DNA of 64,000 bases from Psychromonas ossibalaenae ATCC BAA-1528 (GTDB lineage: Bacteria > Pseudomonadota > Gammaproteobacteria > Enterobacterales > Psychromonadaceae). The notes beneath the pieces were generated by a model, which was given only the letters and a program-made list of their open reading frames with translations, had not been told where the DNA came from and did no database searches. The stretch's first letter is position 1, and every line of letters begins with the position of its first letter. Below are positions 1 through 8,429 of this stretch, in pieces. The stretch spans positions 49,639 to 113,638 of the forward strand of contig NZ_KB906978.1 in NCBI RefSeq assembly GCF_000381745.1, given 5' to 3'. Position numbers and translations under genes: made by a program.

Positions 1-2
1 AC

Positions 3-1067
3 GTCTATGCCGACCAGATTGAATGGGTGTGTGACAATATTAGTCATCGTCAGTCAGTGACTATCAGCCTGCATACTCACAACGATCGCGGCTGCGGCGT
101 GGCGGCTGCAGAGCTGGGCGTATTAGCCGGTGCGGATCGAATCGAAGGTACATTACTGGGCAACGGCGAGCGTACCGGTAATATGGATATAGTCACCATG
201 GCGATGAACATATACAGTCAGGGCATTGATCCGAAACTAAATTTTTCTGATATGGACCGTATTATTGCAACCGTTGAGCGATGCACACAATTAGCAGTAC
301 ACCCTCGTCATGCCTATGCAGGTGAATTAGTTTTTGCAGCTTTCTCCGGCAGTCACCAGGATGCAATTAACAAATGTATGGCGATTGATGCAGCACAACG
401 AATCGAAGATCCGCAGGCACACTGGCAGGTTGCTTATCTGCCGATCGACCCGCGTGATTTAGGGCGAACTTATCAGCAGGTTATTCGTATCAACAGCCAG
501 TCCGGAAAAGGTGGTGTGGCCTATGTACTGGAGCAGGACTACGGTATTCAGATGCCTCGCTGGATGCAGGTTGATTTTAGTCCGCATGTACAAGAGCATG
601 CCGAAAATAGTGAAAGTGAAGTTTCATCAGCTGTTATTCACAATATTTTTTCTAAGACTTATTTAGCACCACAGACAGCAGCTGCTGTCGACAGCTACAG
701 CCTTAACCGCCAAGGTAATAAAGATATATTACAGGCACAGATCCAGGGGATTAAGGGTTCGGTGACAATTGATGGTCAAGGTAAGGGTGTACTGGATGCT
801 TTTGTCAGAGGGTTAAGTGCATCAATCGACACTGATATTGTATTAATCGACTATAACGAACATGCATTACCGAGCAGAAAGGGCGCTGAAAATGAACAGG
901 CCGAAGCGATTGCTTATGTACAGCTCAGCATTCAAGGTGCGCGCTACTGCGCAGCCGCCAAGTGTGATGATATAGTCAGCGCCTCTCTACAGGCAGTTCT
1001 TAATGCCGTTAGTCGAAGCGGAGCCAGCATTTCCGAGCACAGCCGTCTGAAATTAGCGGCCGTGTAA
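3..1067 (+). CDS. leuA: 2-isopropylmalate synthase, 3' part (5' end outside window)
   Basis: This is the C-terminal part of alpha-isopropylmalate synthase, which condenses 2-oxoisovalerate with acetyl-CoA in the first committed step of leucine synthesis. The frame is open to the left edge (VYADQIEW precedes the first possible GTG at 27), so the gene is cut by the window and is not GTG-initiated. The metal-binding HTHNDRG motif and the GNGERTGN loop close the TIM barrel. The remaining roughly 250 residues hold the linker and the C-terminal LeuA allosteric (leucine-feedback) domain. The HTHNDRG and GNGERTGN wording matches the longer yeast/actinobacterial-type enzyme (often called LeuA type 2) rather than the E. 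coli-type HTHDDLG form. No other leu genes lie in the window, so it appears unlinked to leuBCD. The function is confident; the subtype is inferred from motifs only. Confidence 0.93.
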   Translation, partial: VYADQIEWVCDNISHRQSVTISLHTHNDRGCGVAAAELGVLAGADRIEGTLLGNGERTGNMDIVTMAMNIYSQGIDPKLNFSDMDRIIATVERCTQLAVHPRHAYAGELVFAAFSGSHQDAINKCMAIDAAQRIEDPQAHWQVAYLPIDPRDLGRTYQQVIRINSQSGKGGVAYVLEQDYGIQMPRWMQVDFSPHVQEHAENSESEVSSAVIHNIFSKTYLAPQTAAAVDSYSLNRQGNKDILQAQIQGIKGSVTIDGQGKGVLDAFVRGLSASIDTDIVLIDYNEHALPSRKGAENEQAEAIAYVQLSIQGARYCAAAKCDDIVSASLQAVLNAVSRSGASISEHSRLKLAAV

Positions 1068-1110
1068 CAGCAGGAAGAATAAGTACCTGAGCTCTGATGC
1101 AGGTTAAAAT

Positions 1111-1142
1111 TGAACCATTCTTTTATTACGGGTTCATTTTTT
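1111..1142 (+). terminator. Terminator after leuA
   Basis: A TGAACC/GGTTCA stem with a 14-nt loop is followed by six T, 44 bp after the leuA stop. The stem is short and the loop large, so strength is uncertain. Confidence 0.5.
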
Positions 1143-1171
1143 GCCGGCGTTTAACACGGAGCTTGAAGCGC

Positions 1172-1201
1172 AGAAAAGCCTTTCTCCATTCAGCGAAAGG
1201 C
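1172..1201 (-). terminator. Terminator of the ParS/MbcA-like gene
   Basis: Read on the minus strand, GCCTTTC pairs with GAAAGGC and is followed by CTTTTC-type T-rich sequence. It sits 8 bp beyond the stop of the 1209-1739 gene. Confidence 0.5.
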
Positions 1202-1208
1202 ACCACCT

Positions 1209-1739
1209 CTAAATATCATCCTCATCAACCTCGATTTCAAGCTGATCTTCACTCTCTTCAACGGCTGCTAACTCAAGGTCTTCAAACATATCAATTAACA
1301 GCTCATGAGCATTACCTCTTTTTGCATCTAATAATGCACTGAAACTAATCAGGCCGACGGCCGTTTTTATCTGCTCATTCGGTATACTGTTTGTGGTCTT
1401 ATCAGCGGTCTGCATGAAATGCTGCATCTCTCCTACATCCCCGTCCATTAGCGAGTAAAGAGAGCGGTAGCAGTGTACTAACAGCAGGCTAAGTTCACCT
1501 GCTTTAGATTTAGGATCTATACCGCAGCAGGAGAGGGTCGTAAAGTCTTTACCTATAATATCAGCTATAACTTCCCTCGAAAGACCAAGACTCTCACCAG
1601 CGTTTAACACTGCCTTAGCCAGCACTGTCTGCACATCTGTCTTTTTATGATTATCACACATGAATTCAGCCGTATCAGCATTCATGCCCTGCATATCAAC
1701 AACAAAGTGCTCCGGACGCTCGAACTCGTTTTGCGACAT
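1209..1739 (-). CDS. Orphan Xre/MbcA/ParS-like antitoxin-family protein
   Basis: A 176-residue cytoplasmic protein. Residues about 40-80 (LAKAVLNAGESLGLS... and LSCCGIDPKSKAGELS) look like the Xre-like helix-turn-helix of DUF2384 proteins. Residues about 86-125 (LVHCYRSLYSLMDGDVGEMQ then an IPNEQIKT turn) match the ParS/MbcA toxin-binding layout of a long helix, a 'D/GD' turn and a C-terminal 'LL/IKT' segment. The last about 25 residues are very acidic (EESEDQLEIEVDEDD), which is unusual for the family. In characterised systems the antitoxin is encoded beside a RES-domain toxin. Here the neighbours are leuA and an exported protein, so no toxin partner is visible. The family call is by motif reading and is moderate; the function of the orphan form is unknown. 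Confidence 0.6.
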   Translation of the reverse strand: MSQNEFERPEHFVVDMQGMNADTAEFMCDNHKKTDVQTVLAKAVLNAGESLGLSREVIADIIGKDFTTLSCCGIDPKSKAGELSLLLVHCYRSLYSLMDGDVGEMQHFMQTADKTTNSIPNEQIKTAVGLISFSALLDAKRGNAHELLIDMFEDLELAAVEESEDQLEIEVDEDDI

Positions 1740-1791
1740 ATTAACCTCCGTTTCATGCCTTGTTTACAGCTTTATTAGAGGAGTTCTCCAT

Positions 1792-2727
1792 CTATTTTCC
1801 CGGATACCAGAATACTGACTTGCCGCTTGCGGTACGACCGGAATACATTCCCCCGCTGGATAACGTGCCTCGAGAACCATAGGACGAACCGTATCCATGA
1901 GTGACCGAACCACTAGGCTGCTGCTGTTGTGCTGCTTGTATGGCATTAACAATATTAACAATGGCATAGCCACCGATCGGCCCCAGGTTTCCCTGAGCAT
2001 CCAGCCAGTAATAACCTTTATAGGTTACGCCAAAGAGCTGCTGCAGACCGCGCTGATCCATGGGATGAATCTCACGACCGTTAATGAAAATACCTGTTCC
2101 ACCCTGTGAGATATCAGCCGGCATCGGCCCGGGAAGATCCAGTCCGGCCAGAATAAATCCTGTTGTCGGTCCGCCTTCTACCCCCCAGGCTCCACAAATA
2201 TTATCATACCAGTAACGGCCGCTCTGAATGCGGGTTTGATATGCAGACTCCAGTGCATTTCGCTTATCAGGTGAGAGTTTTTTCCGGTTTATGTAAACTG
2301 CCCCGGTATCACTTTTGGGGACGGCGGCGCCCTGCTCTGAAGAAGAATCAGGACTTGCGTATGCACCAGCACGGGGTTGCCCTCGAGGCCTGAATATCAG
2401 TGATTCTCCATCCTCATCGGTGAAAAGAAATGAACCATCTGCCCGCGATACAACGGTAAACTGATATATATCGCCATAATCATTGATCGTACCGACCAGA
2501 AACTTTCCTGACTTATTGGCCGTCAGCGGTATTTTTTCACCGTCAATACTTATTGTTCCATGATAGTAGCCGTTTACCGGTGTTTTAATTGTTATAGAAT
2601 AATTATCGTCATCAGCATAGGAAGAAAACTCTCCAACAAACGGATCTGCTGCGGACGCGGCGGCAAAAAACAGGGTCATAAATAAAATGACTATCAATGA
2701 ACTTACTCTTGAATTAACCCAAAACAT
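1792..2727 (-). CDS. Uncharacterised exported protein with a GAWGxEGGPTxGFI-type module
   Basis: The 311-residue product starts with a signal peptide (hydrophobic to about residue 24, ending AAASAADP). Residues about 28-110 are beta-rich (FVGEFSSYADDDNYSI..., then KFLVGTINDYGDIYQF), resembling a small lipocalin-like or sandwich fold. Residues about 148-265 form a distinct module: YWYDNICGAWGVEGGPTTG, then ILAGLDLPGPMPADISQGGT, GIFINGREIHPMD and a second 'YWLDAQGNLGPIGG' copy. The tail is rich in Gly, Ser and Tyr (SYGSRGTLSSGGMYSG) and ends SVFWYPGK. The repeated Y-W-x-D/aromatic-Gly pattern suggests an extracellular or periplasmic binding role, but I know of no assigned function. It is separated by 52 bp from the downstream MbcA/ParS-like gene on the same strand, so co-transcription is possible. 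Confidence 0.7.
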   Translation of the reverse strand: MFWVNSRVSSLIVILFMTLFFAAASAADPFVGEFSSYADDDNYSITIKTPVNGYYHGTISIDGEKIPLTANKSGKFLVGTINDYGDIYQFTVVSRADGSFLFTDEDGESLIFRPRGQPRAGAYASPDSSSEQGAAVPKSDTGAVYINRKKLSPDKRNALESAYQTRIQSGRYWYDNICGAWGVEGGPTTGFILAGLDLPGPMPADISQGGTGIFINGREIHPMDQRGLQQLFGVTYKGYYWLDAQGNLGPIGGYAIVNIVNAIQAAQQQQPSGSVTHGYGSSYGSRGTLSSGGMYSGRTASGKSVFWYPGK

Positions 2728-3247
2728 ATTTCAGCCCTCCTTTAATTTAAATTGAAGAGGCGTTTGAGTTGAGTATAGGATCAAAAGCCTTTGCTTGAGC
2801 TTTTTTATTCATCTAATCCCAGTCGAGGAGATCCTCGCCAATGATTCAAACTCCAGCTAAACAGGTACTGTACTTCTCAGGCAGGGGGATTGTTTCTGTA
2901 CTCTGCTGCCGAACACTGTTGTTCTACTCATATAAATACGGCCTGTTATCCGAATATAAATTCATACCGATAAGAATCTCTTCTTTAAGATGACAGCATA
3001 AAGAAACGGGAACAATATTAGCAGCGGCTTCGTCTATCAGCCAAAGATAAAGAACAGTTTATTAACAGAACAAAGGAAAAGTACAGCATTTATCATCTTG
3101 ATTTGATGGATAAAACAGCATAAAAATCCGACCTCCAAAATGTCTAGTTATAAGTTACTGGCGGATCACATAATATTGAATCAATTAAATTGATTTCTTA
3201 CAGAAAAATCAACATCATATAAAATCCAATAATAATAAGGTTTTTTT
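2728..3247. other. 520-bp divergent intergenic region
   Basis: This separates the minus-strand exported protein from plus-strand dcuC and must hold both promoters. It is AT-rich. I see a CGAGGA-GA-TCCTCG inverted repeat at 2824-2837 and the dcuC-proximal palindrome listed separately. I find no convincing small gene or RNA in it. Confidence 0.6.
3179..3195. promoter_or_regulatory. Palindrome AATCAATTAAATTGATT upstream of dcuC
   Basis: A perfect 17-bp inverted repeat about a central A ends 52 bp before the dcuC start. It carries ATCAA and TTGAT halves in the opposite order to an FNR site, so it is not FNR-like. It is a candidate operator for an unknown regulator. Confidence 0.35.
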
Positions 3248-4615
3248 ATGTTAGAACTATTAATTGGCCTGGTGGTCACAATAGTCGTCGGCTATTTCAT
3301 CGTTAAAGAGTATAAACCGGCAGGAGTCCTGCTGAGTGCAGGTATGCTTTTATTAATCATCACAGGATTTATGGGGCATACGGTTTTGCCGGAAAATGTC
3401 GCATCGACGGGTAGCGCCTTCTTAGATACGCTGGAGTTTGTAAAATACATGCTGCAGTACCGCGGCGGCGGCTTAGGTATGCAGATCATGCTGTTATGCG
3501 GTTTTGCAACCTACATGACACATATCGGTGCAAACAATGTTGTGGTGAAACAATTCTCACATCCACTGGCATTTATTAAATCCCCCTATGTATTATTAGT
3601 CGCGGCTTACATCGTTGCCTGCCTAATGTCTTTAGCAGTGAGTTCAGCAACGGGTCTTGGTGTGCTGTTAATGGCGACTTTATTCCCGATGATGACCGCG
3701 ATGGGCATATCACGCCCGGCAGCCGTAGCAGTATGTGCCTCACCAGCGGCGATTATACTTTCTCCCACATCGGGTGACGTGGTTATCGCGGCTGAGAAAT
3801 CGGGTATACCGCTGCATGTATTCTCGGTGGAAACGGTACTGCCGGTATCAATCAGTGCAATTATCGTGATGGCGGCGGCAGCCTTCTTCTGGAATAAGTA
3901 TTTAGATAAAAAAGAAAATACACCAATGGAGAAACTGGATGTTTCTCATATAAAAATAACGGCACCAGCTTACTACTCTATTCTGCCGTTTCTGCCGATC
4001 GTCGGCGTTTTTGTTTTCAATGGTAAAACGATTCCCGGCCTTGAATTAGATATCTACACAATTGTTGTACTGTCTATTTTCATCGGCGTAGTTGTTGAAT
4101 ACTTCAGCAGACGCTTTAACGGTAAAGAAACACTCGAGGGGTTAGAAGTGTGTTACGAAGGCATGGCTGATGCCTTTAAAGGTGTGGTAATGCTGCTGAT
4201 CGGAGCCGGTGTGTTTGCACAGGGCTTAATGTCAATCGGCGCAATTGATAACCTGATAGGTCTGGCTGAGTCAGCCGGGGCTGGCGGTTTTGCATTAATG
4301 ATTCTACTGACATTAATAACGGTTGTCGCGGCGATAGCAACGGGCTCAGGTAACGCGCCGTTTTATGCATTTGTAGAACTTGCACCGACTCTGGCCACGA
4401 AATTAGGCCTCAGTCCGGCTTACCTTATTATTCCTATGCTCCAGGCATCAAATCTGGGCCGTACTATTTCTCCGGTATCCGGGGTTATCGTCGCAACAGC
4501 AGGTATGGCTAAAATAAGTCCCTTTGAAGTGGTCAAACGTACTTCCGTTCCTGTCTTGTTCGGTTTAATCACTGTTGTTTTAGGTACTATGCTGCTTGTG
4601 CCTATGTACACTTAA
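3248..4615 (+). CDS. dcuC: Anaerobic C4-dicarboxylate transporter, DcuC family
   Basis: An inner-membrane carrier of 455 residues with about a dozen hydrophobic segments spread along its whole length. The family usually exports succinate or exchanges C4-dicarboxylates during fermentation and fumarate respiration. Diagnostic stretches are the N-terminal MLELLIGLVVTIVVGYFI, the SSATGLGVLLMATLFPMM loop, SPAAIILSPTSGDVVIAA and the C-terminal LQASNLGRTISPVSGVIVAT. These give the duplicated helical-hairpin signature of the Dcu/ion-transporter superfamily. Length matches E. coli DcuC (about 460). It is monocistronic, with a strong terminator directly downstream. No exact FNR box was found upstream, unlike in E. 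coli; an unrelated palindrome lies there. The transported substrate is inferred from family. Confidence 0.93.
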   Translation: MLELLIGLVVTIVVGYFIVKEYKPAGVLLSAGMLLLIITGFMGHTVLPENVASTGSAFLDTLEFVKYMLQYRGGGLGMQIMLLCGFATYMTHIGANNVVVKQFSHPLAFIKSPYVLLVAAYIVACLMSLAVSSATGLGVLLMATLFPMMTAMGISRPAAVAVCASPAAIILSPTSGDVVIAAEKSGIPLHVFSVETVLPVSISAIIVMAAAAFFWNKYLDKKENTPMEKLDVSHIKITAPAYYSILPFLPIVGVFVFNGKTIPGLELDIYTIVVLSIFIGVVVEYFSRRFNGKETLEGLEVCYEGMADAFKGVVMLLIGAGVFAQGLMSIGAIDNLIGLAESAGAGGFALMILLTLITVVAAIATGSGNAPFYAFVELAPTLATKLGLSPAYLIIPMLQASNLGRTISPVSGVIVATAGMAKISPFEVVKRTSVPVLFGLITVVLGTMLLVPMYT

Positions 4616-4629
4616 TAAGAAAACATCGC

Positions 4630-4677
4630 AAGACAGCGGCTGCAGAGCAATCCTGCAGCCGCTGTCTTGTTATTTTT
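4630..4677 (+). terminator. Strong terminator of dcuC
   Basis: A perfect 16-bp stem (AAGACAGCGGCTGCAG / CTGCAGCCGCTGTCTT) with a 7-nt loop is followed by GTTATTTTT, 14 bp after the dcuC stop. Confidence 0.9.
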
Positions 4678-4744
4678 CTATCACTTGTAAGCAGAGTATT
4701 AAATAAGGAAACTCCAATCTGCCATTAACAACCAGAGACTACAA

Positions 4745-5575
4745 ATGAAAAACTGGATTCATTCACCTAAAAACCCGAACGTAGCCAAGTATGTTGACTG
4801 CTACTGGTTTATACAGAAAAAACACAGCGGCGACAGTCATCAATATCCTAAATTGAACCCAGATCCGGCTGCTCATTTGATTATTGCGCCCCCCGAACAG
4901 AGCTATCAATATGAGCAGGCGGCAATGTCTGCAAGCGGAAAAGGGAGTCACTGGTTATTCCCTCACTGTCAGACATTTAAAATGGATCATTGCCGGCCGT
5001 TTTTAATATTAGGCATCAAATTTCACATCGGTGCACTGTATTCATTAAATATCACACCGCAGCAGCCCGTTGTGGATCAGGTAACAGATGTTGATATAAA
5101 TGCCCTGCTTAACTCCGAGTTATTTAGTACGGCAGAGATACTGGCTAAGGCAGAGCTTCAACCTGAAAGCTGTCGTGATACTCTGGATGAACTATTAATG
5201 CCCTGGCTGCTGAACAGGCCTCAAGATAAACACAGCAGACTATGCCGTAATGCGCTTTCCTTGTTAGCGGACACACCTATTTCCAATCTAGGCGAATTAC
5301 TGCACTGCTCACAACGAACTCTAGAACGAAGTTTTTTACGTGTCACCGGACTTACCTTAAAACAGTGTCAGTCCATGAATAAACTGGAAGCGATGCTGGA
5401 GTCTTTATATCAAAAAAAGGATATAGACTGGCTAAATGTCGCTTACGAATTCGGCTTTAGTGATCAGCCGCATTTAATTCGTTATCTTAAAAGCACCATT
5501 GGTTCAACACCTGGAGAATATGCCAAGCAGCGCGATTTAGTCATTGATATTTATGGCGATTTTGAACAAAACTAG
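4745..5575 (+). CDS. AraC-family transcriptional regulator
   Basis: A 276-residue DNA-binding regulator. The N-terminal about 165 residues (VAKYVDCYWFIQKK, AAHLIIAPP, FLILGIKFHIGALYSL) resemble the DUF6597-type sensor domain found in AraC proteins that watch small molecules. The C-terminal about 100 residues contain the two HTH motifs: ISNLGELLHCSQRTLERSFL is the first recognition region, and WLNVAYEFGFSDQPHLIRYL followed by the STPGEYAKQ signature is the second. It stands alone between dcuC and a GNAT gene. Neighbouring dcuC is a possible target by proximity only. The ligand is unknown. Confidence 0.88.
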   Translation: MKNWIHSPKNPNVAKYVDCYWFIQKKHSGDSHQYPKLNPDPAAHLIIAPPEQSYQYEQAAMSASGKGSHWLFPHCQTFKMDHCRPFLILGIKFHIGALYSLNITPQQPVVDQVTDVDINALLNSELFSTAEILAKAELQPESCRDTLDELLMPWLLNRPQDKHSRLCRNALSLLADTPISNLGELLHCSQRTLERSFLRVTGLTLKQCQSMNKLEAMLESLYQKKDIDWLNVAYEFGFSDQPHLIRYLKSTIGSTPGEYAKQRDLVIDIYGDFEQN

Positions 5576-5713
5576 AATCAGCCCCTAACAAATAAGCTCT
5601 GAAAACTGTCGTTTTTTTTCAATCAATTCTATAGAACTATCATTAATATCTATCTTCAGAGTTAAGGTATTTAACTGCCAGTTAAACGTATAAATGAAAG
5701 AGAACAATTAACC

Positions 5714-6151
5714 ATGAAAGCAGAAATAAGACAGTATCAGAAACAAGATTTATCAGATTTACTTACTATATGGGAGAGTGCTTCAAGAATAGCGCACTCT
5801 TTTATGGCAGAGAGTTTTTTTGAACAAGGACTCCGTGAGATCCCTACTATATACATCCCTAATGCTGATACATGGATCGCAGTTATTGATCAAAAAATGG
5901 TCGGCTTTATTGCTTTAATCAATAATGAAGTCGGCGGCCTTTTTGTTGATCCAAATCACCATGGAAATGGTATCGGCAGAGCATTAATGGATAAAGCTCA
6001 AGAACTGCATGGCGATTTAGAAGTTGACGTCTTTAAGGAAAATCCAATAGGCCGTCGTTTTTATGATCGTTATGGTTTTAAGTTCAAACATGAAAAAATA
6101 TGGCCGGACAGCGGAGATATAATGTTAAGAATGGCTTTTACTGCTAAATAA
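5714..6151 (+). CDS. GNAT-family N-acetyltransferase (YjaB-like)
   Basis: A 145-residue cytoplasmic protein with the GNAT fold. It opens with beta1/alpha1 (AEIRQYQKQDLSDLLTIWES). The acetyl-CoA pyrophosphate-binding motif A is GLFVDPNHHGNGIGRALMD, with the HGNGIG loop. Motif B ends in FYDRYGFKFKHE. Overall order and the 'SRIAHSFM' N-terminal region resemble E. coli YjaB. The acceptor substrate cannot be told from sequence. It is a single gene with about 135 bp upstream and no clear operon partner. Confidence 0.85.
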   Translation: MKAEIRQYQKQDLSDLLTIWESASRIAHSFMAESFFEQGLREIPTIYIPNADTWIAVIDQKMVGFIALINNEVGGLFVDPNHHGNGIGRALMDKAQELHGDLEVDVFKENPIGRRFYDRYGFKFKHEKIWPDSGDIMLRMAFTAK

Positions 6152-6226
6152 GCTTACTAAATTTGATATCGTAAAGCAGCTTCGACCAGCCCTTACAATA
6201 TCTATAACGTTCCTAGGAATCGCATT

Positions 6227-7267
6227 ATGAATTCAATACCGTCATTAGCTCAACTGGGATGGCGCCCATTTTTTCAACAGCAGCTGACTTTAGATGAACT
6301 CACTGAGCTGCGTATCGGCCGGGTGGTTGAACAGCACCGCAGCGGCGTGGTGGTGCTCAGCGAACAGGGACAGTTCAGCCTGATTCAGTCCTCCAATGCC
6401 GAGCGTCTCTGTGTGGGTGACTGGGTATTGTTCGATGATCTGCTCAAACTGCACCGCAGTCTGGAACGTCAGTCCCTGTTTCAGCGTAAAGCGCCGGGAT
6501 CGAAAATTGCTACTCAGTTGATTGCTGCCAACGTCGATACCCTGCTGGTAGTATGCTCGCTCAATCACGACTTCAATCTAAGCCGCATAGAGCGCTATCT
6601 CGCCTTAGCCAAAGAAGCGCAGGTTGAACCAGTGATCGTGCTCAGCAAAGCCGATCAATGTGACGATGTAGAGACTAAACGCAGCCAGGTTCAGGCTTTA
6701 GATCCGCTAATAATGGTGCATGCCGTTAATGCTTTAGATCCAGATCAGAATCAGGAATTGGCCGGTTACTGCAGTCAAGGGAAAACACTGGCATTTCTAG
6801 GCTCATCAGGTGTAGGAAAATCAACCCTGGTTAACGGCCTGATGGGCTTTGAAGCTCAGCTGACCTTTGCTGTTCGCGAAGACGACAGCAAAGGACGTCA
6901 CACCACCACTTCCAGAGCACTAAAATGGCTGCCTCAAGGGGGTCTGCTGCTGGATACGCCTGGCATGCGTGAACTGCAGCTAAGCAGCTGTGAGAGAGGT
7001 GTCAGTGATACCTTCAGCGAAATCACTGAACTGGCAGAACGCTGCCGATTTAGCAACTGCAGCCACAACAGTGAACCAGGGTGTGCTGTGCATCAGGCTA
7101 TTGAAGAAGGGGCATTAACAGCGCGCCGTTTAAACAGCTATCAAAAGCTGATGCGTGAACAGGCGTTAAACAGCGCTACCCTTGCAGAAAAACGCGCCAA
7201 AGACAAAGCTTTCGGCAAGATGGTTAACAGGATCCAGAATGAATCACGTCAGTATAAAAAATATTAA
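6227..7267 (+). CDS. rsgA: Ribosome small-subunit GTPase RsgA
   Basis: A circularly permuted GTPase that assists late 30S maturation. It has an N-terminal OB-fold (about residues 25-75), then a G domain in permuted order: G4 is VLSKADQCDD before the P-loop GSSGVGKS (about 192-199), which precedes the DTPGM switch (about D243). A C-terminal zinc knuckle follows: C273-x4-C278-x-H280-x5-C286, fitting the CXXXXCXHXXXXXC pattern. At 346 residues it fits the family. Its isolation from orn/psd genes, the usual context of the main rsgA in these bacteria, suggests it may be a second paralog. Translation starts at ATG 6227. Confidence 0.92.
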   Translation: MNSIPSLAQLGWRPFFQQQLTLDELTELRIGRVVEQHRSGVVVLSEQGQFSLIQSSNAERLCVGDWVLFDDLLKLHRSLERQSLFQRKAPGSKIATQLIAANVDTLLVVCSLNHDFNLSRIERYLALAKEAQVEPVIVLSKADQCDDVETKRSQVQALDPLIMVHAVNALDPDQNQELAGYCSQGKTLAFLGSSGVGKSTLVNGLMGFEAQLTFAVREDDSKGRHTTTSRALKWLPQGGLLLDTPGMRELQLSSCERGVSDTFSEITELAERCRFSNCSHNSEPGCAVHQAIEEGALTARRLNSYQKLMREQALNSATLAEKRAKDKAFGKMVNRIQNESRQYKKY

Positions 7268-7308
7268 GCCATATGAAGGCCGGACGTGATTACAACAGTT
7301 CGGCTATC

Positions 7309-8071
7309 CTAATCACTTGATTCTGCAGCGCTGTAGGATTTAACCAGTGCCTTATATTCTGCTGAAGCACGTATATTACCAACGGCATTCCAGATACACT
7401 CCGTCAACTCTGCGTGCTTAAAATAGAACTTTTTAGAGAACATAAGATAACCGTGCTTTGACTTCAGCGGCGGCTGCAGTATTTCAATCTGACGTGCCAG
7501 CAGCGGGTGCTGATTCATCACTGCTTTAGCGTTACCTTCAATAGCTGCCATGCCGTCCACCCGCCTGGCGGATAACATCTGCAGCATCTGATGTTCATTA
7601 TTAAACTCAATAGGCTTCAAACCGAGGTTTTTCACGATATCAACACCTGCCGAGCCCCGCTCTACTGCTATTTTTTTACTCGCCCCGGTTATCTCTTTAC
7701 CATCCCATTTTAAATCGCTTACCTTATGAGTAAATAACAGGTAAAAGTAACCTCTAATAGCCCTATAGGTATCGGGTTTTCCGTCCTTCATTGGATAAGC
7801 GCCATAAACAGCCCGCTCTGTATTATAACTGGAAGAAAATGCGGCATCTGCACCGCCGTGCTCAACAAGATGAAGCGCCCTCTTCCAGGGAACTAAAATA
7901 AATTTAATATCAACATCGCACAGTTCACCAGCCTGCGGCTGCAGATCCGGCTGCAAGTGTAGTGGCAATAACAATGGTTATATTGTTACCGCTTTTTACG
8001 CTGCTTAATAACAGAGTAATAAGCAGTACGATATAAGTCATACTGCTTATAGTGCTGTTTAACCCTTTCAT
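7309..8071 (-). pseudogene. Broken family-3 solute-binding protein gene (frameshift/deletion)
   Basis: The 3' frame encodes the body of a periplasmic SBP_bac_3 protein: DVDIKFILVPWKRALHLVEH, then DAAFSSSYNTERA, KIAVERGSAGVDIVK and MLQMLSARRVDGMAAIEGN. In that frame the only start is a TTG at 7974 with no signal peptide. A better start, ATG at 8071, opens a typical signal peptide and first strand (MTYIVLLITLLLSS, then NNITIVIATT) in another frame that stops at 7925. Homologous proteins carry a further stretch between the first strand and the 'KFVPWKRAL' motif, so sequence appears lost at the junction around 7930-7975. It is either a real pseudogene or an assembly error. It has no ABC permease or ATPase neighbours. 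Confidence 0.72.
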
Positions 8072-8149
8072 TAACTGTTCCCTTTTTCTGCTGAGTCATA
8101 GCAAGGCCGAACAGCCAAACCTTTCAGCAGAACTTAATGTCAGCGGTGT

Positions 8150-8383
8150 TCAACTTGGAAATGTGCTACGTATTTCAGTATAGATCTCAAAGGGTGCCTT
8201 GTGATCAATATGTTTTGCTGCTCTTAATATAATAAGTGCAGAAAAAACGGCGAAGAAAATATAATAAACAATGTCAGCGTTTACATCCGCCAACGATTTA
8301 TCGCCACAGCGATTCAAGTCACTATAAGCAAAGCCTTTTACCCTGCCAGAAAGAACGCTTAAATTGTTTATTAAAGGCTTCAT
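8150..8383 (-). CDS. Possible small membrane protein
   Basis: A 77-residue frame with ATG preceded by GAGG at 5-nt spacing. Residues about 38-55 (DIVYYIFFAVFSALIILR) form one hydrophobic segment, giving a single-span topology with a charged C-terminus. No family is recognised. It lies just upstream of the broken binding-protein gene on the same strand, separated by a 78-bp gap. It could equally be non-coding sequence; the RBS and the membrane segment are the only support. Confidence 0.3.
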   Translation of the reverse strand: MKPLINNLSVLSGRVKGFAYSDLNRCGDKSLADVNADIVYYIFFAVFSALIILRAAKHIDHKAPFEIYTEIRSTFPS

Positions 8384-8429
8384 TTAAGCCTCACAGTGAG
8401 CATTCTGTATATAACCACCAGCACCACAC

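Noticed and set aside
1097..1342. Open frame on the plus strand after leuA
   Set aside because: It overlaps the leuA terminator and the antisense of the ParS/MbcA-like gene, and shows no family signature.
1209..2727. Toxin-antitoxin pair formed by the ParS/MbcA-like gene and the exported protein
   Set aside because: The exported protein has a signal peptide and no RES-domain residues, so it is not a plausible cognate toxin.
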